Shown one piece after another: positions 32,196 through 44,325 of a stretch of 64,000 nt of DNA. A program made the position numbers and the translations under genes. The number at the start of each line of letters is the position of its first letter. Position 1 is the first letter of the stretch. Source of the DNA: Mauremys mutica (taxonomy: Eukaryota; Chordata; Testudines; Geoemydidae). Below the pieces are notes generated by a model. That model did no database searches and had not been told where the DNA came from. It saw only the letters and a program-made list of their open reading frames with translations. The DNA lies in contig NC_059093.1 in NCBI RefSeq assembly GCF_020497125.1, forward strand, positions 23,248,486-23,312,485. The letters are read 5' to 3'.

Positions 32196-33084
32196 TATCC
32201 CTTATTGGTTGGTGACAATTGCAGGGGCAGATCTACAGGTCAACCGAGGGAGCCTCAGTCTGTTTCTGGTGCTCACCCTGACTGGACTCGGCCTGAAAGC
32301 TCATTAGAACAACTCCAGTAGATTTCCTGCATCTGTTTATAGTCTATCTTAAACCCCTGGACTGTATCCAAATCCGGCTTTGTGATTTGCAGGGCCCAGG
32401 GCTGCGAGGAAGGAGTGTGGGAGAGGAATTGGACTATCTGGTCGTGCTGCTGGGTGGGAAGAGTTGTGTCCAGCAAGTAAACTGTGGCTCTGTTGGGGCC
32501 CCAAGCCATTGCTTGTTCAGACCAACCTTGCTGTGTCCTCCTTGCTCCTCTGGTTGGAGTGGGTGAAATTTGGTGCAGCTCATTATTCCTTGCAGAGCAA
32601 AACTCCCTAGTGATGGGCATTTGAAACAGAAAAGCCCACTCACCCTCATGGAGCAAGAAAACCTGGGTTTTCCAGACAGCATATTGGTTTAGGATGTACA
32701 AATGCTTCAATGCTCATTGCAAATTGTGGATGCTGCCTGCATTGTTGGGACCTTAGCTCAGGCAGCTAGGACTGCTTCTAGCAATGGGTCCTCTGCTCTG
32801 CATCTGCTGTAAGCCAAGTGACAGTGAAGAATGTTGCTGGGAGCAGCATGGACAGCGCTACTAACACAGCAGGCAGGATCTGGAGGTATCTCTGAGACTT
32901 TGAGATGGTTATTGAGAGAAAGAGAGAGATGCATTCATCCCATCTGCCAAGTCTCCCCCACCCCCTTCCTTGGCCTAGCACCCGTGGCTCTAAGCATAGC
33001 CAGCATTTCTGTTGTCCCAAGGTGGGAGCTTTGGGAAAGCCCAGATGTGAAGTCTGGGGGACTGAGTCATCTATCTGCTGCCCT
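32196..33084. other. Unassigned DNA upstream of the CR1 copy
   Basis: No gene is recognised. A minus-strand frame at 32273-32710 shows no domain or splice pattern. At 33060-33085 the sequence changes to CR1 ORF1. Confidence 0.35.
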
Positions 33085-33531
33085 GACCGGGAAAACCGAG
33101 AGGTGTGCTGCTTGCCAGGGGCTAGGATTCACGATGTGACGGAGAGACTGCCGAGACTCATCAAGCCCTCGGATCGCTACCCCTTCCTGCTTCTCCATGT
33201 GGGCACCAATGATCCTGCCAAGAATGACCTTGAGCGTATCACTGCAGACTATGTGGCTCTGGGAAGAAGGATAAAGGAGTTTGAGGCGCAAGTGGTGTTC
33301 TCTTCTATCCTCCCTGTGGCAGGAAAAGGCCTGGGTAGAGACCGTCGAATCGTGGAAATCAACGAATGGCTATGCAGATGGTGTCGGAGAGAAGGGTTTG
33401 GATTCTTTGACAATGGGATGGTCTTCCAAGAAGAAGGATTGCTAGGCAGAGATGGGCTCCACCTCACAAAGAGAGGGAAGAGCATCTTTGCAAGCAGGCT
33501 GGCTAACCTAGTGAGGAGGGCTTTAAACTAG
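33085..33531 (+). pseudogene. CR1 ORF1, C-terminal part (SGNH-like esterase domain)
   Basis: Open to the natural stop TAG at 33529-33531. It starts at ENREVCCLPGARIHDVTERL and carries LLLHVGTNDPAKND and GLLGRDGLHLTKRGKSIF. These are the GTND and D-x-x-H blocks of the SGNH hydrolase-like domain known from CR1 ORF1 proteins. The N-terminal half is lost to 5' truncation, so no own start codon is expected. Confidence 0.85.
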
Positions 33532-33575
33532 GTTCACCGGGGGAAGGAGACCAAAGCCCCGAGGTAAGTGGGGAA

Positions 33576-36425
33576 GTGGGATACCGGGAGGAAGCACAAG
33601 CAGGAGACTGCAAGAGGGGAGGACTCCTGTCTCGGACCGAGAAAGCGGGACAATCAGTGAGTTATCTTAAGTGCCTATACACAAATGCAAGAAGCCTGGG
33701 GAACAAGCAGGGAGAACTAGAAGTCCTGCCACAGTCAGGGAATTATGATGTAATTGGAATAACAGAGACTTGGTGGGATAACTCACATGATTGGAGTACT
33801 GTCATGGATGGATATAAACTGTTCAGGAAGGACAGGCAGGGCAGAAAAGGTGGGGGAGTTGTGTTGTATGTAAGAGAGCAGTATGACTGCTCAGAGCTCC
33901 AGTATAAAACTGCAGAAAAACCTGAGTGTCTCTGGATTAAATTTAGAAGTATGAACAACAAGGGTAATGTCGTGGTGGGAGTCTGCTACAGACCACCAGA
34001 CCAGGGGGATGAGGTAGACGAGGCTTTCTTCCAGCAACTAACAGAAGTTGCTAGATCACAGGCCCTGGTTCTCATGGGTGACTTTAATCACCCCGATATC
34101 TGCTGGGAGAGCAATACAGCGGTGCACAGACAATCCAGGAAGTTTCTGGAAAGTGTAGGGGACAATTTCCTGGTGCAAGTGCTGGAGGAACCAACTAGGG
34201 GAAAAGCTCTTCTTGACCTGCTGCTCACAAACAGGGAAGAAATAGTAGAGGAAGCAATAGTGGATGGGAACCTGGGAGGCAGTGACCATGAGATGGTCGA
34301 GTTCAGGATCCTGACACAAGGAAAAAAGGAAAGCAGTAGAACAGAGACCCTGGACTTCAGAAAAGCAGACTTCGACTCCCTCAGGGAACTGATGGGCAAG
34401 GTCCCCTGGGAGAATAACATGACGGGGAAAGGAGTCGAGGGAAGCTGGCTGTATTTTAAAGAAACCTTATTGAGGTTGCAGGAACAAACCATCCCGATGT
34501 GTAGGAAGAAAAGTAAATATGGCAGGCGACCAGCTTGGCTTAACAGTGAAATCCTTGCTCGTCTTAAACACAAAAAAACAGCTTATAAGAAGTGGAAGAT
34601 TGGACAAATAACCAGGGAGGAGTATAAAAGTATTGCTCAGGCATGCAGGAGTGAAATTAGGAAGGCCAAATCACACTTGGAGTTGCAGCTAGCCGGAGAT
34701 GTTAGGAGTAACAAGAAGGGTTTCTTTAGGTATGTTAGCAACAGGAAGAAAGTCAAGGAAAGTGTGGGCCCCTTGCTGAATGAGGGAGGGAACCTAGTGA
34801 CAGAGGATGTGGAGAAAGCTAGTGTACTAAATGCTTTTTTTGCCTCTGTCTTCACAGACAAGGTCAGCTCCCAGACAGCTGCACTGTGCAGCACGGTATG
34901 GGGAGGAGGTGACCAGCTCTCTGTGGAGAAAGAAGTAGTTCGGGGCTATTTAGGAAAGCTGGATGAGCACAAGTCCATGGGGCCGGATGCGCTGCATCCG
35001 AGGGTGCTAAAGGAGTTGGCCGATGAGATTGCAGAGCCATTGGCCATGATCTTTGAAAAATCATGGCGATCAGGGGAGGTCCCGGATGACTGGAAAAAAG
35101 CTAATGTAGTGCCCATCTTTAAAAAAGGGAAGAAGGAAGATCCAGGGAACTACAGGCCAGTCAGTCTCACCTCACTCCCTGGAAAAATCATGGAATAGGT
35201 CCTCAAGGAATCAATCCTGAACCACTTAAAGGAGGGGAAAGTGATCAGGAACAGTCAGCATGGATTCACCAAGGGCAAGTCATGCCTGACTAACCTAATT
35301 GCCTTCTATGATGAGATAACCGGCTCTGTGGATGAGGGGAAAGCAGTGGATGTGCTATTTCTGGACTTTAGCAAAGCTTTTGATTCAGTCTCCCACAGTA
35401 TTCTTGCCAGCAAGTTAAAGAAGTATGGGCTGGATGAATGGACGGTAAGGTGGATAGAAAACTGGCTAGATGGTCGGGCTCAACGGGTAGTGATCAATGG
35501 TTCCATGTCTAGTTGGCAGCCGGTATCAAGTGGAGTGCCCCAAGTGTCGGTGCTGGGGCCAGTTTTATTCAATATCTTCATTAACGATCTGGAGGATGGT
35601 GTGGACTGCACCCTTAGCAAGTTTGCAGATGACACTAAACTGGGAGGAGTGGTTGATACGCTGGAGGGTAGGGATAGGATACAGAGGGACCTAGACAAAT
35701 TAGAGGATTGGGCCAAAAGAAATATGATGAGGTTCAACAGGGACAAGTGCAGAGTCCTGCACTTAGGACGGAAGAATCCCATGCACTGCTACAGACTAGG
35801 GACCGAATGGCTGGGCAGCAGTTCTGCAGAAAAGGACCTAGGGGTTACGGTGGACGAAAAGCTGAATATGAGTCAACAGTGTGCCCTTGTTGCCAAGAAA
35901 GCTAATGGCATTTTGGGTTGTATAAGTAGGGGCATTTCCAGCAGATCGAGGGACGTGATCATTCCACTCTACTCAGCACTGGTGAGGCCTCATTTGGAGT
36001 ACTGTGTCCAGTTTTGGGCCCCACAGTACAAGAAGGATGTGGACAAATTGGAGAGAGTCCAGCGGAGGGCAACAAAAATGATTAGGGGGCTAGAGCACAT
36101 GACTTATAAGGAGAGGCTGAGGGAACTGGGATTGTTTAGCCTGCAGAAGAGAAGAATGAGGGGGGATTTGATAGTTGCTTTCAACTACCTGAAAGGGGGT
36201 TCCAAAGAGGATGGATCTAGACTGTTCTCAGTGGTAGAAGATGACAGAACAAGGAGAAATGGTCTCAAGTTGCAGAGGGGGAGATTTAGGTTGGACATTA
36301 GGAAAAACTTTTTCACTAGTAGGGTGGTGAAGAACTGGAATGGGTTACCTAGGGAGGTAGTGGAATCTCCTTCCTTAGAGGTTTTTAAGGTCAGGCTTGA
36401 CAAAGCCCTGGCTGGGATGATTTAG
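33576..36425 (+). pseudogene. CR1 ORF2 (endonuclease and reverse transcriptase), one stop
   Basis: A single frame of about 950 codons interrupted once, by TAG at 35196-35198. The endonuclease motifs are all present: [52 protein letters not shown] and [10 protein letters not shown]. The RT follows: [20 protein letters not shown] before the stop, then [45 protein letters not shown] and the catalytic FADDTKLGG (CR1 elements use FADD). The frame continues to a natural end (KALAGMI) at 36425. The stop splits the RT between fingers and palm, so activity in cis is unlikely. Confidence 0.92.
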
Positions 36426-36510
36426 TTGGGTTTGGTCCTGCTTTGAGCAGGGGGTTGGACTAGATGACCTCCTGAGGTCCCTTCCAACCCTGAGATTCTG
36501 TGATTCTAGC

Positions 36511-38346
36511 GGGTGCAAGGGGCCATAGGGGAAGTGGCCCAGGGAAGCAGATAGATGAAGGGAGAGAAGGAGGACAGCGAGGCTGCCACCAGAGGGTCCC
36601 TGGGCCGGGACCCAGAGTAGTGGGTGGGCCTGGGTCCTCCCCTTCACTTCTTGCAGTACACCCAACCAATGGCCGTAGGGAGCGGCCATTATACTATGCC
36701 AGATCCCTGACAAGAAGAGATTAGACTCAGAGGGCGGTTGGACATAGTGGCTGGGGTGTGGGACTGCTGATCACCGACCTCCAGAAGGGGGCGCAGATGG
36801 ACTAAGGGGCAGTGCCGGAGGGCAGTGTCCTCGAAGAGGACGCCGCTGAGCAGGCAGCAACGCGGGTCCAGAGACAGCAACACAGGGCAGAACGACGGAC
36901 GGGACACCACCAGGAGGAGGCGCTCCACTGGACAGAGCTAATTCCTGGAGTCACCAGCAGTAGGCGCCAGGTGGTGAGGCCCAACCCGTTACACCCTGTA
37001 ACGGGGGACAGGGAGGAGCCTCCTTCCTGAGGCAACGACCGGCCGGGGAGAAGGGGCATCTGCTGCAGGGGGTCCGCCTCATGGTGCCACAGCCTGTCCC
37101 TGCCCCCCAACCGCACAGTTCAGACGGCTGCAGCCCGTGCCCCTCAGGAACCTGTGTGCTCAGCACGGGTGTGTCTGGGCACCCAGCCCCACTGTCCCCT
37201 TGGCCTCCCGTGGTTGCCGTACAGGCTGGGGATCACTGCCCCCATTTACATGCCGCCTCCTCCTGGTCTGTTTGCCGTGTGTCTGCAGAGGCTTTCAAGG
37301 GACTCAGTCAGGTCAAAAATATTATATATTGAAAGCACAGATGTTCACTTGGGTGCCAGTACTAGGCCAGTGCGGCCTCTGAAAAGTGACAAAGATAATA
37401 TATATGTGGGGTAGATTGTGATCTTGTTAACGATTAAATGATTAACCGATATAATTTTAATAGTTTAAATAGGTACTTATAAAAATGATATTTACATCCC
37501 TAGTTTGAATCTATTCTCCCAGCGTCATTAGCATTTTAGATATGACATTCATTACAAAATGTTTCTTACTGTCCCTGAAAAGGGATTTCCCCCCATAACA
37601 GCTGTCTTATAGAAGCAGAAAGCAATGCTGCAACAGGAAATAGTAAACAAAATCCAGTGTGCTGAGAGTTGTGGTGACACATTTCTGAATTGGATGATGA
37701 TAAACAGCACAACCTAAGAAATTTCCATCTGACATCCATCTTGAACTACCTGTCACGTTTATTTCTTGGCCTCAGATTTACTGGCATAAAGAGCACTTAG
37801 CATCAGTTTCTGTTTTTCTTCTACTGATATAATCTGCTGGAACAAATGTTTTGAAAAGATATTTTAAAATGTCTGTTAACCCTTTGTGGGAGGCAGCTGC
37901 AGCTCTGAAGACAGTAACAGAAACACCCTTTGACCCTCTAAGAGCGGCAGGATGAAGGTTTTTATCTTGGAAAATGACCTTTTTACAGCCATAACATGAA
38001 CCAGATGAGTAGGAAAGCTTTGGACATTGATGATGAATGAGCTTTTCCTAAGATTTCCAGGGCTCTGTCTCTCTGGTATTAGAGGTTTCATATTTCTCCC
38101 ATCTGCTAGGGAGACAGCCACATTGTGGGTAAACAGTTTTTCCCTTTCACTCTCTCACTCTGTGTGATGACTTTCCCTGTCAGTACTCAGGAAGTGGAAC
38201 AAGAATTCCTCTTGCTTTCAGCCCCCCCACATATGTGCTCTCCTATCTCTGCTCAGGAAGGAAAACAGGAGCTCCTCCACAGACGGTAATTGCATCCTGA
38301 TAGGAAGTGTACAATGAAGCTTGTGATTCTTTATTTTGTCTTTCAG
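36511..38346. other. Unassigned DNA, possible LTR-type fragment
   Basis: GC-rich sequence at 36520-37070 ends near cgttacaccctgtaacgg, which resembles an LTR-retroelement leader, but I found no paired ends. At 37410-37506 there is a short AT-rich repeat (gattaaatgattaaccgat). Nothing else is assigned. Confidence 0.35.
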
Positions 38347-38439
38347 GTGCTGGAGAATCCACTAATCGATCCCATGACCGACGACAGATTGTGGGCAGAA
38401 TGGCTACTCTTGGAATTCTCAGCCGGTGGTCGAATGTAA
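38347..38439 (+). CDS. Candidate terminal exon of the ANHX-like gene
   Basis: A strong acceptor (tttattttgtctttcag) precedes a 30-codon frame beginning VLENPLIDPMTDDRLWAEWL and ending GGRM at TAA (38437-38439). It has a protein-like composition. A poly(A) signal lies 167 bases on. This reading needs phase 0, while the preceding candidate exon (29523) ends in phase 2. Direct splicing would give only RCWRIH and a stop. So either one more exon lies between, the C-terminus is the short form, or this is another transcript. Confidence 0.35.
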   Translation: MLENPLIDPMTDDRLWAEWLLLEFSAGGRM

Positions 38440-38605
38440 CTCGCATACCGAGACTTTGTTTGGTGGTCTGCAGTCCTCCGCTGATTGCCTCTTTCTGGCC
38501 AAAAGAGGCAGTGAGATAACACAGTGTAGTTAACTGGGAAAGGAGACCTTTTCTAATAGTTACCAAGTTCATTTTGGCTACAGTTTTATCAAGAGTTTTA
38601 ATAGT

Positions 38606-38611
38606 AATAAA
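38606..38611 (+). terminator. Candidate polyadenylation signal AATAAA
   Basis: AATAAA, 167 bases after the stop of the candidate terminal exon. It supports a 3' end here but occurs by chance often in such AT-rich DNA. Confidence 0.35.
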
Positions 38612-39243
38612 CAAAAGCAATGCTCCCTGAGGTTCTTGCAGCTCACAGGCTTTAACTGGGATAATGTGAAGCTGCGTAGCCTGTTGCAAGTATTTAGTCA
38701 CTGGTTCTATGTTCGGGTCACCCCGTATTCATAACTGGGGTGTATCTGGACGAGATAGTTCTGGGTCCATCTATTGTTGTTGTTTAATGAAGTTGTGTAA
38801 AAAGCCCATTAATTCAAAGGGAGTAAAACCTCAGAAATGTCATCTACAGTGTGGATGCCCTGTGGGTTTGTTAGGGCTGGAGAATTTGGGACCCAGCTGA
38901 GCCTCGTTACAAAGCTGCCTCCTCCTGCCTCTGCAGTTCACCTCTGCTGTGAATTCTGGGGCACTCCAGATCCCATAGTGCCACAGATCACACGTTTTGG
39001 AGCACTATAGAATTCATAGCACCCAACAAACCTTTATTATAGAGGATGAGATGGGGAAAGCCAGATTGTCAGGGCCCAATAGCAGGTGGACTTTGAATTC
39101 CCCATGAAGGTCAGAGGAGTGGAGAGGGTGAGGACATCTGAACCCTTTCAATTCACACTGAGAATTCCCAACTCCAGCTGGACAGGACTTCAACTGGTCT
39201 TAATGGTTGCCTTTCCCACAGTCTGCAGAAGACTGAAACTGAA
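38612..39243. other. Unassigned intergenic DNA
   Basis: No gene or named repeat is recognised. Confidence 0.4.
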
Positions 39244-39397
39244 GACCTGATTCTCTACTGCCTTGCTCTTACACCTGTACAAAGTGAATGTAGAACGCTG
39301 CCATTTTCATTGGGAAGCACATTACATTGACTTTGCATTTATTTTGTAGGTACAAATGACTGCTTGAGGTGCAGGGCAGTGGAGAATCAGGCCCTGT
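39244..39397. mobile_element. Small MITE, relative of the 29.6-kb copy
   Basis: The left end gacctgattctctactgcc and the right end gcagtggagaatcaggccctg are inverted repeats matching those at 29642-29787. The interiors differ more than the ends. Confidence 0.7.
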
Positions 39398-39749
39398 ATG
39401 TCCCCAAGTATCTTGCAAAGCAGCTTTTGGGTTGTGCAGTCCCAGATTCCGTCAGACTGCAGAAGTATGTGGTCTCTAATAGAAATTGGTAACTGTATTC
39501 AGCTGAAGTCTAATACCTGAATTTTGGGCAAATATCTGAGGCTCCTCATAGCTCTGATTGGAGGAGTACACTGCCAACAGTTCCTCTATCCAGATAATTT
39601 TTCCCAAACCAGCCTCTAAGCCATCTGCTTCTGCTCCCTCTCCATTGTTTTTTTTTTGTTATATCACAGATCAGGAGCCCTACGCTTTTCCTTTTATCTG
39701 ACCCTGGGGCTAGAAAATGGAAATTGTGAGAGAAATCGGGTGCGGGGGG

Positions 39750-40052
39750 CAGGGCCGGCTCCAGACCCCAACGCGCCAAGCGTGTTCTTGGGGCGGCGTG
39801 CCGCGGGAGGGCGGCAGGCGGCTCCGGTGGACCTCCCGCAGGCGTGCCTGTGGAGGGTCTGCTGGTCCCGCAGCTTCAGTGGAGCATCCGCAGGCATGTC
39901 TGCAGGAGGTCCACTGGAGCTGCGGGACCAGCAGACCCTCCGCAGGCATATCTGCAGGAGGTCCACTGGAGCCGCTGGACCGGCAACTGCCAGAGCACCC
40001 CCAACGGCGTGCCACCCTGCTTGGGGCGGCGCAATTCCTAGAGCCGCCCCTG
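39750..40052. mobile_element. hAT MITE (CAGGGCCGGCTCC ends), copy 1
   Basis: Starts CAGGGCCGGCTCCAG and ends CTAGAGCCGCCCCTG. Flanks gcgggggg and gcggagga agree at 6 of 8 bases, fitting an aged 8-bp duplication. The GC-rich interior has repeated inverted words (ggacctcccgcaggcgtgcc). The family has two further copies, at 44009 and 52401. Confidence 0.82.
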
Positions 40053-41423
40053 GCGGAGGAGAGGTTTAATTTGCACCCAGGCTTAAAAACACAGAGGGAT
40101 AAATCATTATTTAGCTTTTTAAGTATTTACCACAATTGTGTATTTTTTTTTTTTAAAGATTCTGGCTCACAAAAGAGGATCCTCCTTGCCCAGAGTCCAG
40201 GCCTGGGGTTCACTGGTGGATGTGTTGTAATGAAGGAAGTTTGCAAATAAAAATTATGAATGACATCTCTCTCCATGGTTCATTTTCCACAGAGTAGAAT
40301 ATTATGTGGTTATAGAAAGACTTTTAAAAAGCATAATTCCACCAGGCCTCAGGCACATTTGAACCTGCTGCTGCGGGGTATGCAGGGAGCTTGCTCAGGA
40401 GTCCATCTCTATGGTCCTTACCTAAGTCTCAGTACCTGCGCTGGCATTTGATCGCTTTTTCTAAGGTGGTTTCCAGACCTTTTTCATCTGAGAGACTTGT
40501 GTTTGGAGGGGGCTATATGAGAGTGTTGTTTTTTAATGCGGGGGATTTACATTAATTGGAGTGTATATGTGGTCAGGAGGGGAGCAGTCATTTGATGTAG
40601 TGGCGGCAGAGGGCCTCTTTCAAGTAATTTTGAAATGTGTTCTTCCTATCATACCAGACTGGCTTTGTGCTGTCATTTTCAATACTGACTGGCTAGTTAA
40701 CCCATCCCTCCCATGTGTAGAACAGTCTTGCAGCATGGAAGGCCTGCAATAGGCCACTTGTCATTCGTAAAAACTACACAAATAATAAAATGCAGTGAAG
40801 AAAATGCTGGTCCCTTTAGAGAGCTGATGTTTCAAAGCAAGTCTCAGTCCTGCTTCCTCCTGGTCTGCCTTTAGCAACAGAGACAGATATATCCATCTCC
40901 TTCACAATTGACTGTAGCATGCTGTCGAGCCATAGCAACAGCGGAAGATGGCTCTGTCTGACAGATACATTGGGCTGCAATATCTTACAAGAACAGTAAA
41001 GCAATGGGCACTTCCCTTGTGCATCTAATGTGCAAGTGGCCAATGAATAAATAAACGTATTCTGGAGGAAATGCTGGAATCTTCACAAGACATTGAGAAA
41101 CAAGCACACAGGTCCAGAAACAACTTAGAACAGGCAGTTCCAGTGTGATCAGAGGGCTGCACTGTGATCTCAGTCACACTGGTGTCAAATCCAGAGTTGA
41201 AATGGACTTCTGTTACCATTCATGAGGGATCCTGACACCAGAGAAGGTATTTTATCACTTACCCTAACAGAATAAGCTTCCAATGTCATTATCTATGATA
41301 CAGTCATTCTGTGGTATCTGATGTATATACATGGAACCATGGAGGGTTCCATGTCATTGTTACTGAAGAGAGAGACCTTGAATTTCAAGGAAAATTATGC
41401 CTGTGCTGTAGTGAGGCATATTT
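40053..41423. other. Unassigned intergenic DNA
   Basis: Short frames only. No domain, splice pair or repeat is recognised. Confidence 0.4.
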
Positions 41424-41535
41424 CTGGCCTCTTCCTCTGAAACATCTGGTACCACTGGCCTCTGTCAAAGACAGAACACTGGATTATGAGACCATTTGTC
41501 TGACCCAGTGTAGCAATTCCTATGTTCTTAGTGAT
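41424..41535 (+). mobile_element. CR1 LINE 3' end fragment (plus)
   Basis: The words tttgtctgacccagtgtagc and aattcctatgttcttag are the plus-strand terminus of the CR1 subfamily found in minus orientation at 3.1 and 50.8 kb. Confidence 0.65.
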
Positions 41536-42458
41536 TACAATTAAAGACACCATTTTCTGAGAGAAATAACATGACAAGGCATGCAGTTGTTTGAGATATC
41601 ATAATTCTTGAGTGCTGGAGGCAATTATCCTTTGGTCTCTTACCTTACTACAGCAGTCCACCTTGTATCCAAGAATTTAGATTTTTTTTTTGTGGTGCAG
41701 GAATGAAGCTCAAATCAGCAGAATCCCTGAGGTAGACTTCTCTGGAGGGACTGGTAGCTACTTCATAGTGAAATTTTCTTGAAGATTTGCAATTAAAGCA
41801 GGAATAAGACCACTCTGTTTCACAATTTAATTAATTAATTAAGTTTCCAAATTTGGTACAAGTGCTCTTCAGAGGACAATTGAATTTTCCAGGTCACTTT
41901 CCAGATGAAATATTTTATTACTTCTCTTATCTGATCATTTAAGTCTTGGTCTACGGTACCCAAAAATAAAAAAAGTGGGTTCTTCATATTCATCTGCAAG
42001 ACACATGAAGTCAGGTGGCTGAAGCAGAACCCCAATCTGACCACCAGACAGTCTTTGCATCATGAAGCCTCAATAATATTGAATTTTTAGGAGAGACTTT
42101 GAGGAGATAAGTGCAGTTGAACAGGTATTTGGAAAAGACGTTCTTGCAGAAAGTCCCAAAGGATCCGGCTTTTCATGTTGACCTACTGGGAGCAGAGTGG
42201 AGTTCAGAGATATGCTGCTATGTCCCCATTTGTGAGCTGGCACAGACTGGCTCCATGGTGAGGGTATAGAAGAAAAGTCAGTGAGTTAGCAGTGTACATC
42301 AGTGACCCCCTATTGCTTGATCCTCCCTGCCCTACAAAAAGTGATGCTGAGAGGAGTCTTTAAGGGAGAAGGCAGGGAAAATATTAAAATGACATTATCT
42401 AGCACTATCTGGGTCAGTATTAAAATCATGCACTTTGCATCTCTGTGGGTCACAGGGG
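41536..42458. other. Unassigned intergenic DNA
   Basis: Contains a short (ttaa)n run near 41827. Nothing else is seen. Confidence 0.4.
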
Positions 42459-43220
42459 CACACGAGCATGCTGGGTTCTGGTGGCACACAGGGCTGCTGG
42501 GTTCTGGTGGCACACAGGGCTGCTGGGTTGCCGGGGCAAACGGGCATGCTGGGTCATAGTGGGCACACGGGACTGCTGGGTCGCGGGGGCACACGGGGCT
42601 GCTGGGTCGCGGGGGCACACGGGCATGCTGGGTCACGGGGGCACACGGGCATGCTGGGTTCTGGTGGCACACGGGGCTACTGGGTCGCCGGGCACACAGG
42701 GATGCTGGGTCGCAGTGGGAACACGGAGATGCTGGGTTCTGGTAGCACACAGGGATGCTAGGTCGCTGGGGCAAATGGGCATGCTGGGTCATAGTGGGCA
42801 CATGGGGCTGCTGGGTTCTGGTTGCACATGGGGCTGCTGGGTCGCAGGGGCACACGGGCATGCTGGGTTCTGGTGGCACACAGGGATGCTGGGTCACCAG
42901 GGCACACGGGCATTCTGGGTTCTGGTGGCACACAGGGCTACTGGGTCGCCGGGCACACAGGGATGCTGGGTCGCAGTGGGAACACGGAGATGCTGGGTTC
43001 TGGTAGCACACAGGGATGCTAGGTCGCCGGGGCAAACGGGCATGCTGGGTCATAGTGGGCACACAGGGCTGCTGGGTCGCAGAGGCACATGGGCATGCTG
43101 GGTTCTGGTTGCACACGGGGCTGCTGGGTTGCAGGGGCACATGGGGTTAATGGGTAACCGGAGCACATGGGGCTGCTGGGTCGCCAGGGCACATGGGGCT
43201 GCTGGGTCGTAGTGGGCACT
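42459..43220. repeat. Minisatellite, 26-27-bp unit, about 29 copies
   Basis: The unit is ggcacacagggctgctgggt followed by about six variable bases. Variants of the last part (tctggt, cgcggg, catagt) are themselves ordered: the run at about 42690-42810 returns at about 42960-43070, a higher-order repeat. The unit has no stop in most frames, so frames of 250-276 codons are open on both strands. I take these as non-coding by-products. Confidence 0.95.
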
Positions 43221-44008
43221 GAAGGGGATGCTTATGTTCATTTTGGATAAAATGTGGTTTGCAGGGTGCTTATGCCTAGGGCAGCGGGCTGTTGCTCACC
43301 GCCCTAGGAACATTCTAGAGAAGGCCACGGGGAGGGGGGTGATCTCAGCATGTGGAATGGAGAACTATGAGCATGTGATAAACAAACCCATATATGGAAA
43401 GATTAACTCTTATTGGTTAGAGGTTCGTGTTATGTAACTTGTTATGGAAGTGCCACGTGCTCTAAAATAGCAAGGGGAGGGGCTCCTTGCTGGAGGGACG
43501 CTGCCTGATCTTTGTACCGGGGCTCTCCTTTTGTTCACACAGGTGTGTGCGGAGGGGCATCCAGGCCAAACCTGCATGGCGCTGCACCGGGAGCTCTGCA
43601 ATTCCAGCATGCTCTGTGCTCCAAACGTTTCTCCTGTTGCTGGCAAATGCACTTTAACACGGGAATCTGGGGCAAGGGAGGGGCTGTTTGTGAAGTGACA
43701 CCCCTCCCTCCTTGAAGGGAAGGGCACGAGCCAGGAGCTGAGGGGCTCCCAGTGGATTCTTTACCGAGCACTGCCAGTGTGCTCAGTGCTGCACGGGGCC
43801 GTCTCTGTCCCAGTCCCCCAGACCAGCCATGCAGCTCTGCCCCAGGCTTCACCTCCCACCAGCCGCAAGGAGGGCTGCAGGGGAGCGGGTTTCAAGGTGT
43901 GATCTGATCACAGAGAGGACGGTCACTGGGCCTGGCCATTGGGGCCCAGCCAGAAGCGGAAGGTGGGGAGTGTGGGCTGGGATGGTGTGCTGCTCCTGCT
44001 GCTGGAAC
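43221..44008. other. Unassigned intergenic DNA
   Basis: No gene recognised. The open frames on both strands have no domains. Confidence 0.35.
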
Positions 44009-44325
44009 CAGGGGTGGCTCCAGGCCCCAGCATGCCAAGCGCGTGCTTGGGGCGGCATGCCGCGGGGGGCGCTCTGCCGGTTGCCGGGAGGGTGGCAGGC
44101 GGCTCCGGTGGACCTCCCGCAGGCGTGCCTGCGGAGGGTCCGCTGCTCCCGCGGCTTCGGTGGAGCATCCGCAGGCGTGCCTGCGGGAGGTCCACCGGGA
44201 CCAGCGGATCCTCCGCAGGCACATCTGCGGGAGGTCCACCGGAGCCGCGGGACCAGCGACCAGCAGAGCACCCCCCGCAGCGTGCCGCCGTGCTTGGGGC
44301 AGCAAAATTGCTAGAGCTGCCCCTG
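44009..44325. mobile_element. hAT MITE, copy 2, perfect 8-bp duplication
   Basis: Ends CAGGGGTGGCTCCAGG and CTAGAGCTGCCCCTG. The flanks are identical, gctggaac (44001-44008 and 44326-44333). This copy defines the family boundaries. The interior has ordered inverted words that could fold. Confidence 0.93.

Larger units (their letters stand above)
33085..36510 (+). mobile_element. CR1 LINE, long copy, 5'-truncated
   Basis: The copy runs from within ORF1 through complete ORF2 to the CR1 terminus, where ttccaaccctgagattctgtgattct carries the degenerate ATTCTRTG repeat. Only the 5' UTR and the N-terminal part of ORF1 are missing. The coding sequence is well preserved, with a single nonsense codon in ORF2, so it is a relatively young insertion. 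As expected for CR1, no target duplication is evident. Confidence 0.93.

Noticed and set aside
32273..32710. 145-codon minus-strand frame
   Set aside because: No recognisable domain and no plausible promoter or splice sites.
36511..37070. LTR or gypsy leader fragment
   Set aside because: The composition and taacgg-type words are suggestive, but no paired ends, duplication or coding sequence could be shown.
42310..43212. Long open frames on both strands (276 and 255 codons)
   Set aside because: They are by-products of a 26-27-bp minisatellite with few stop codons; peptides are pure repeats.
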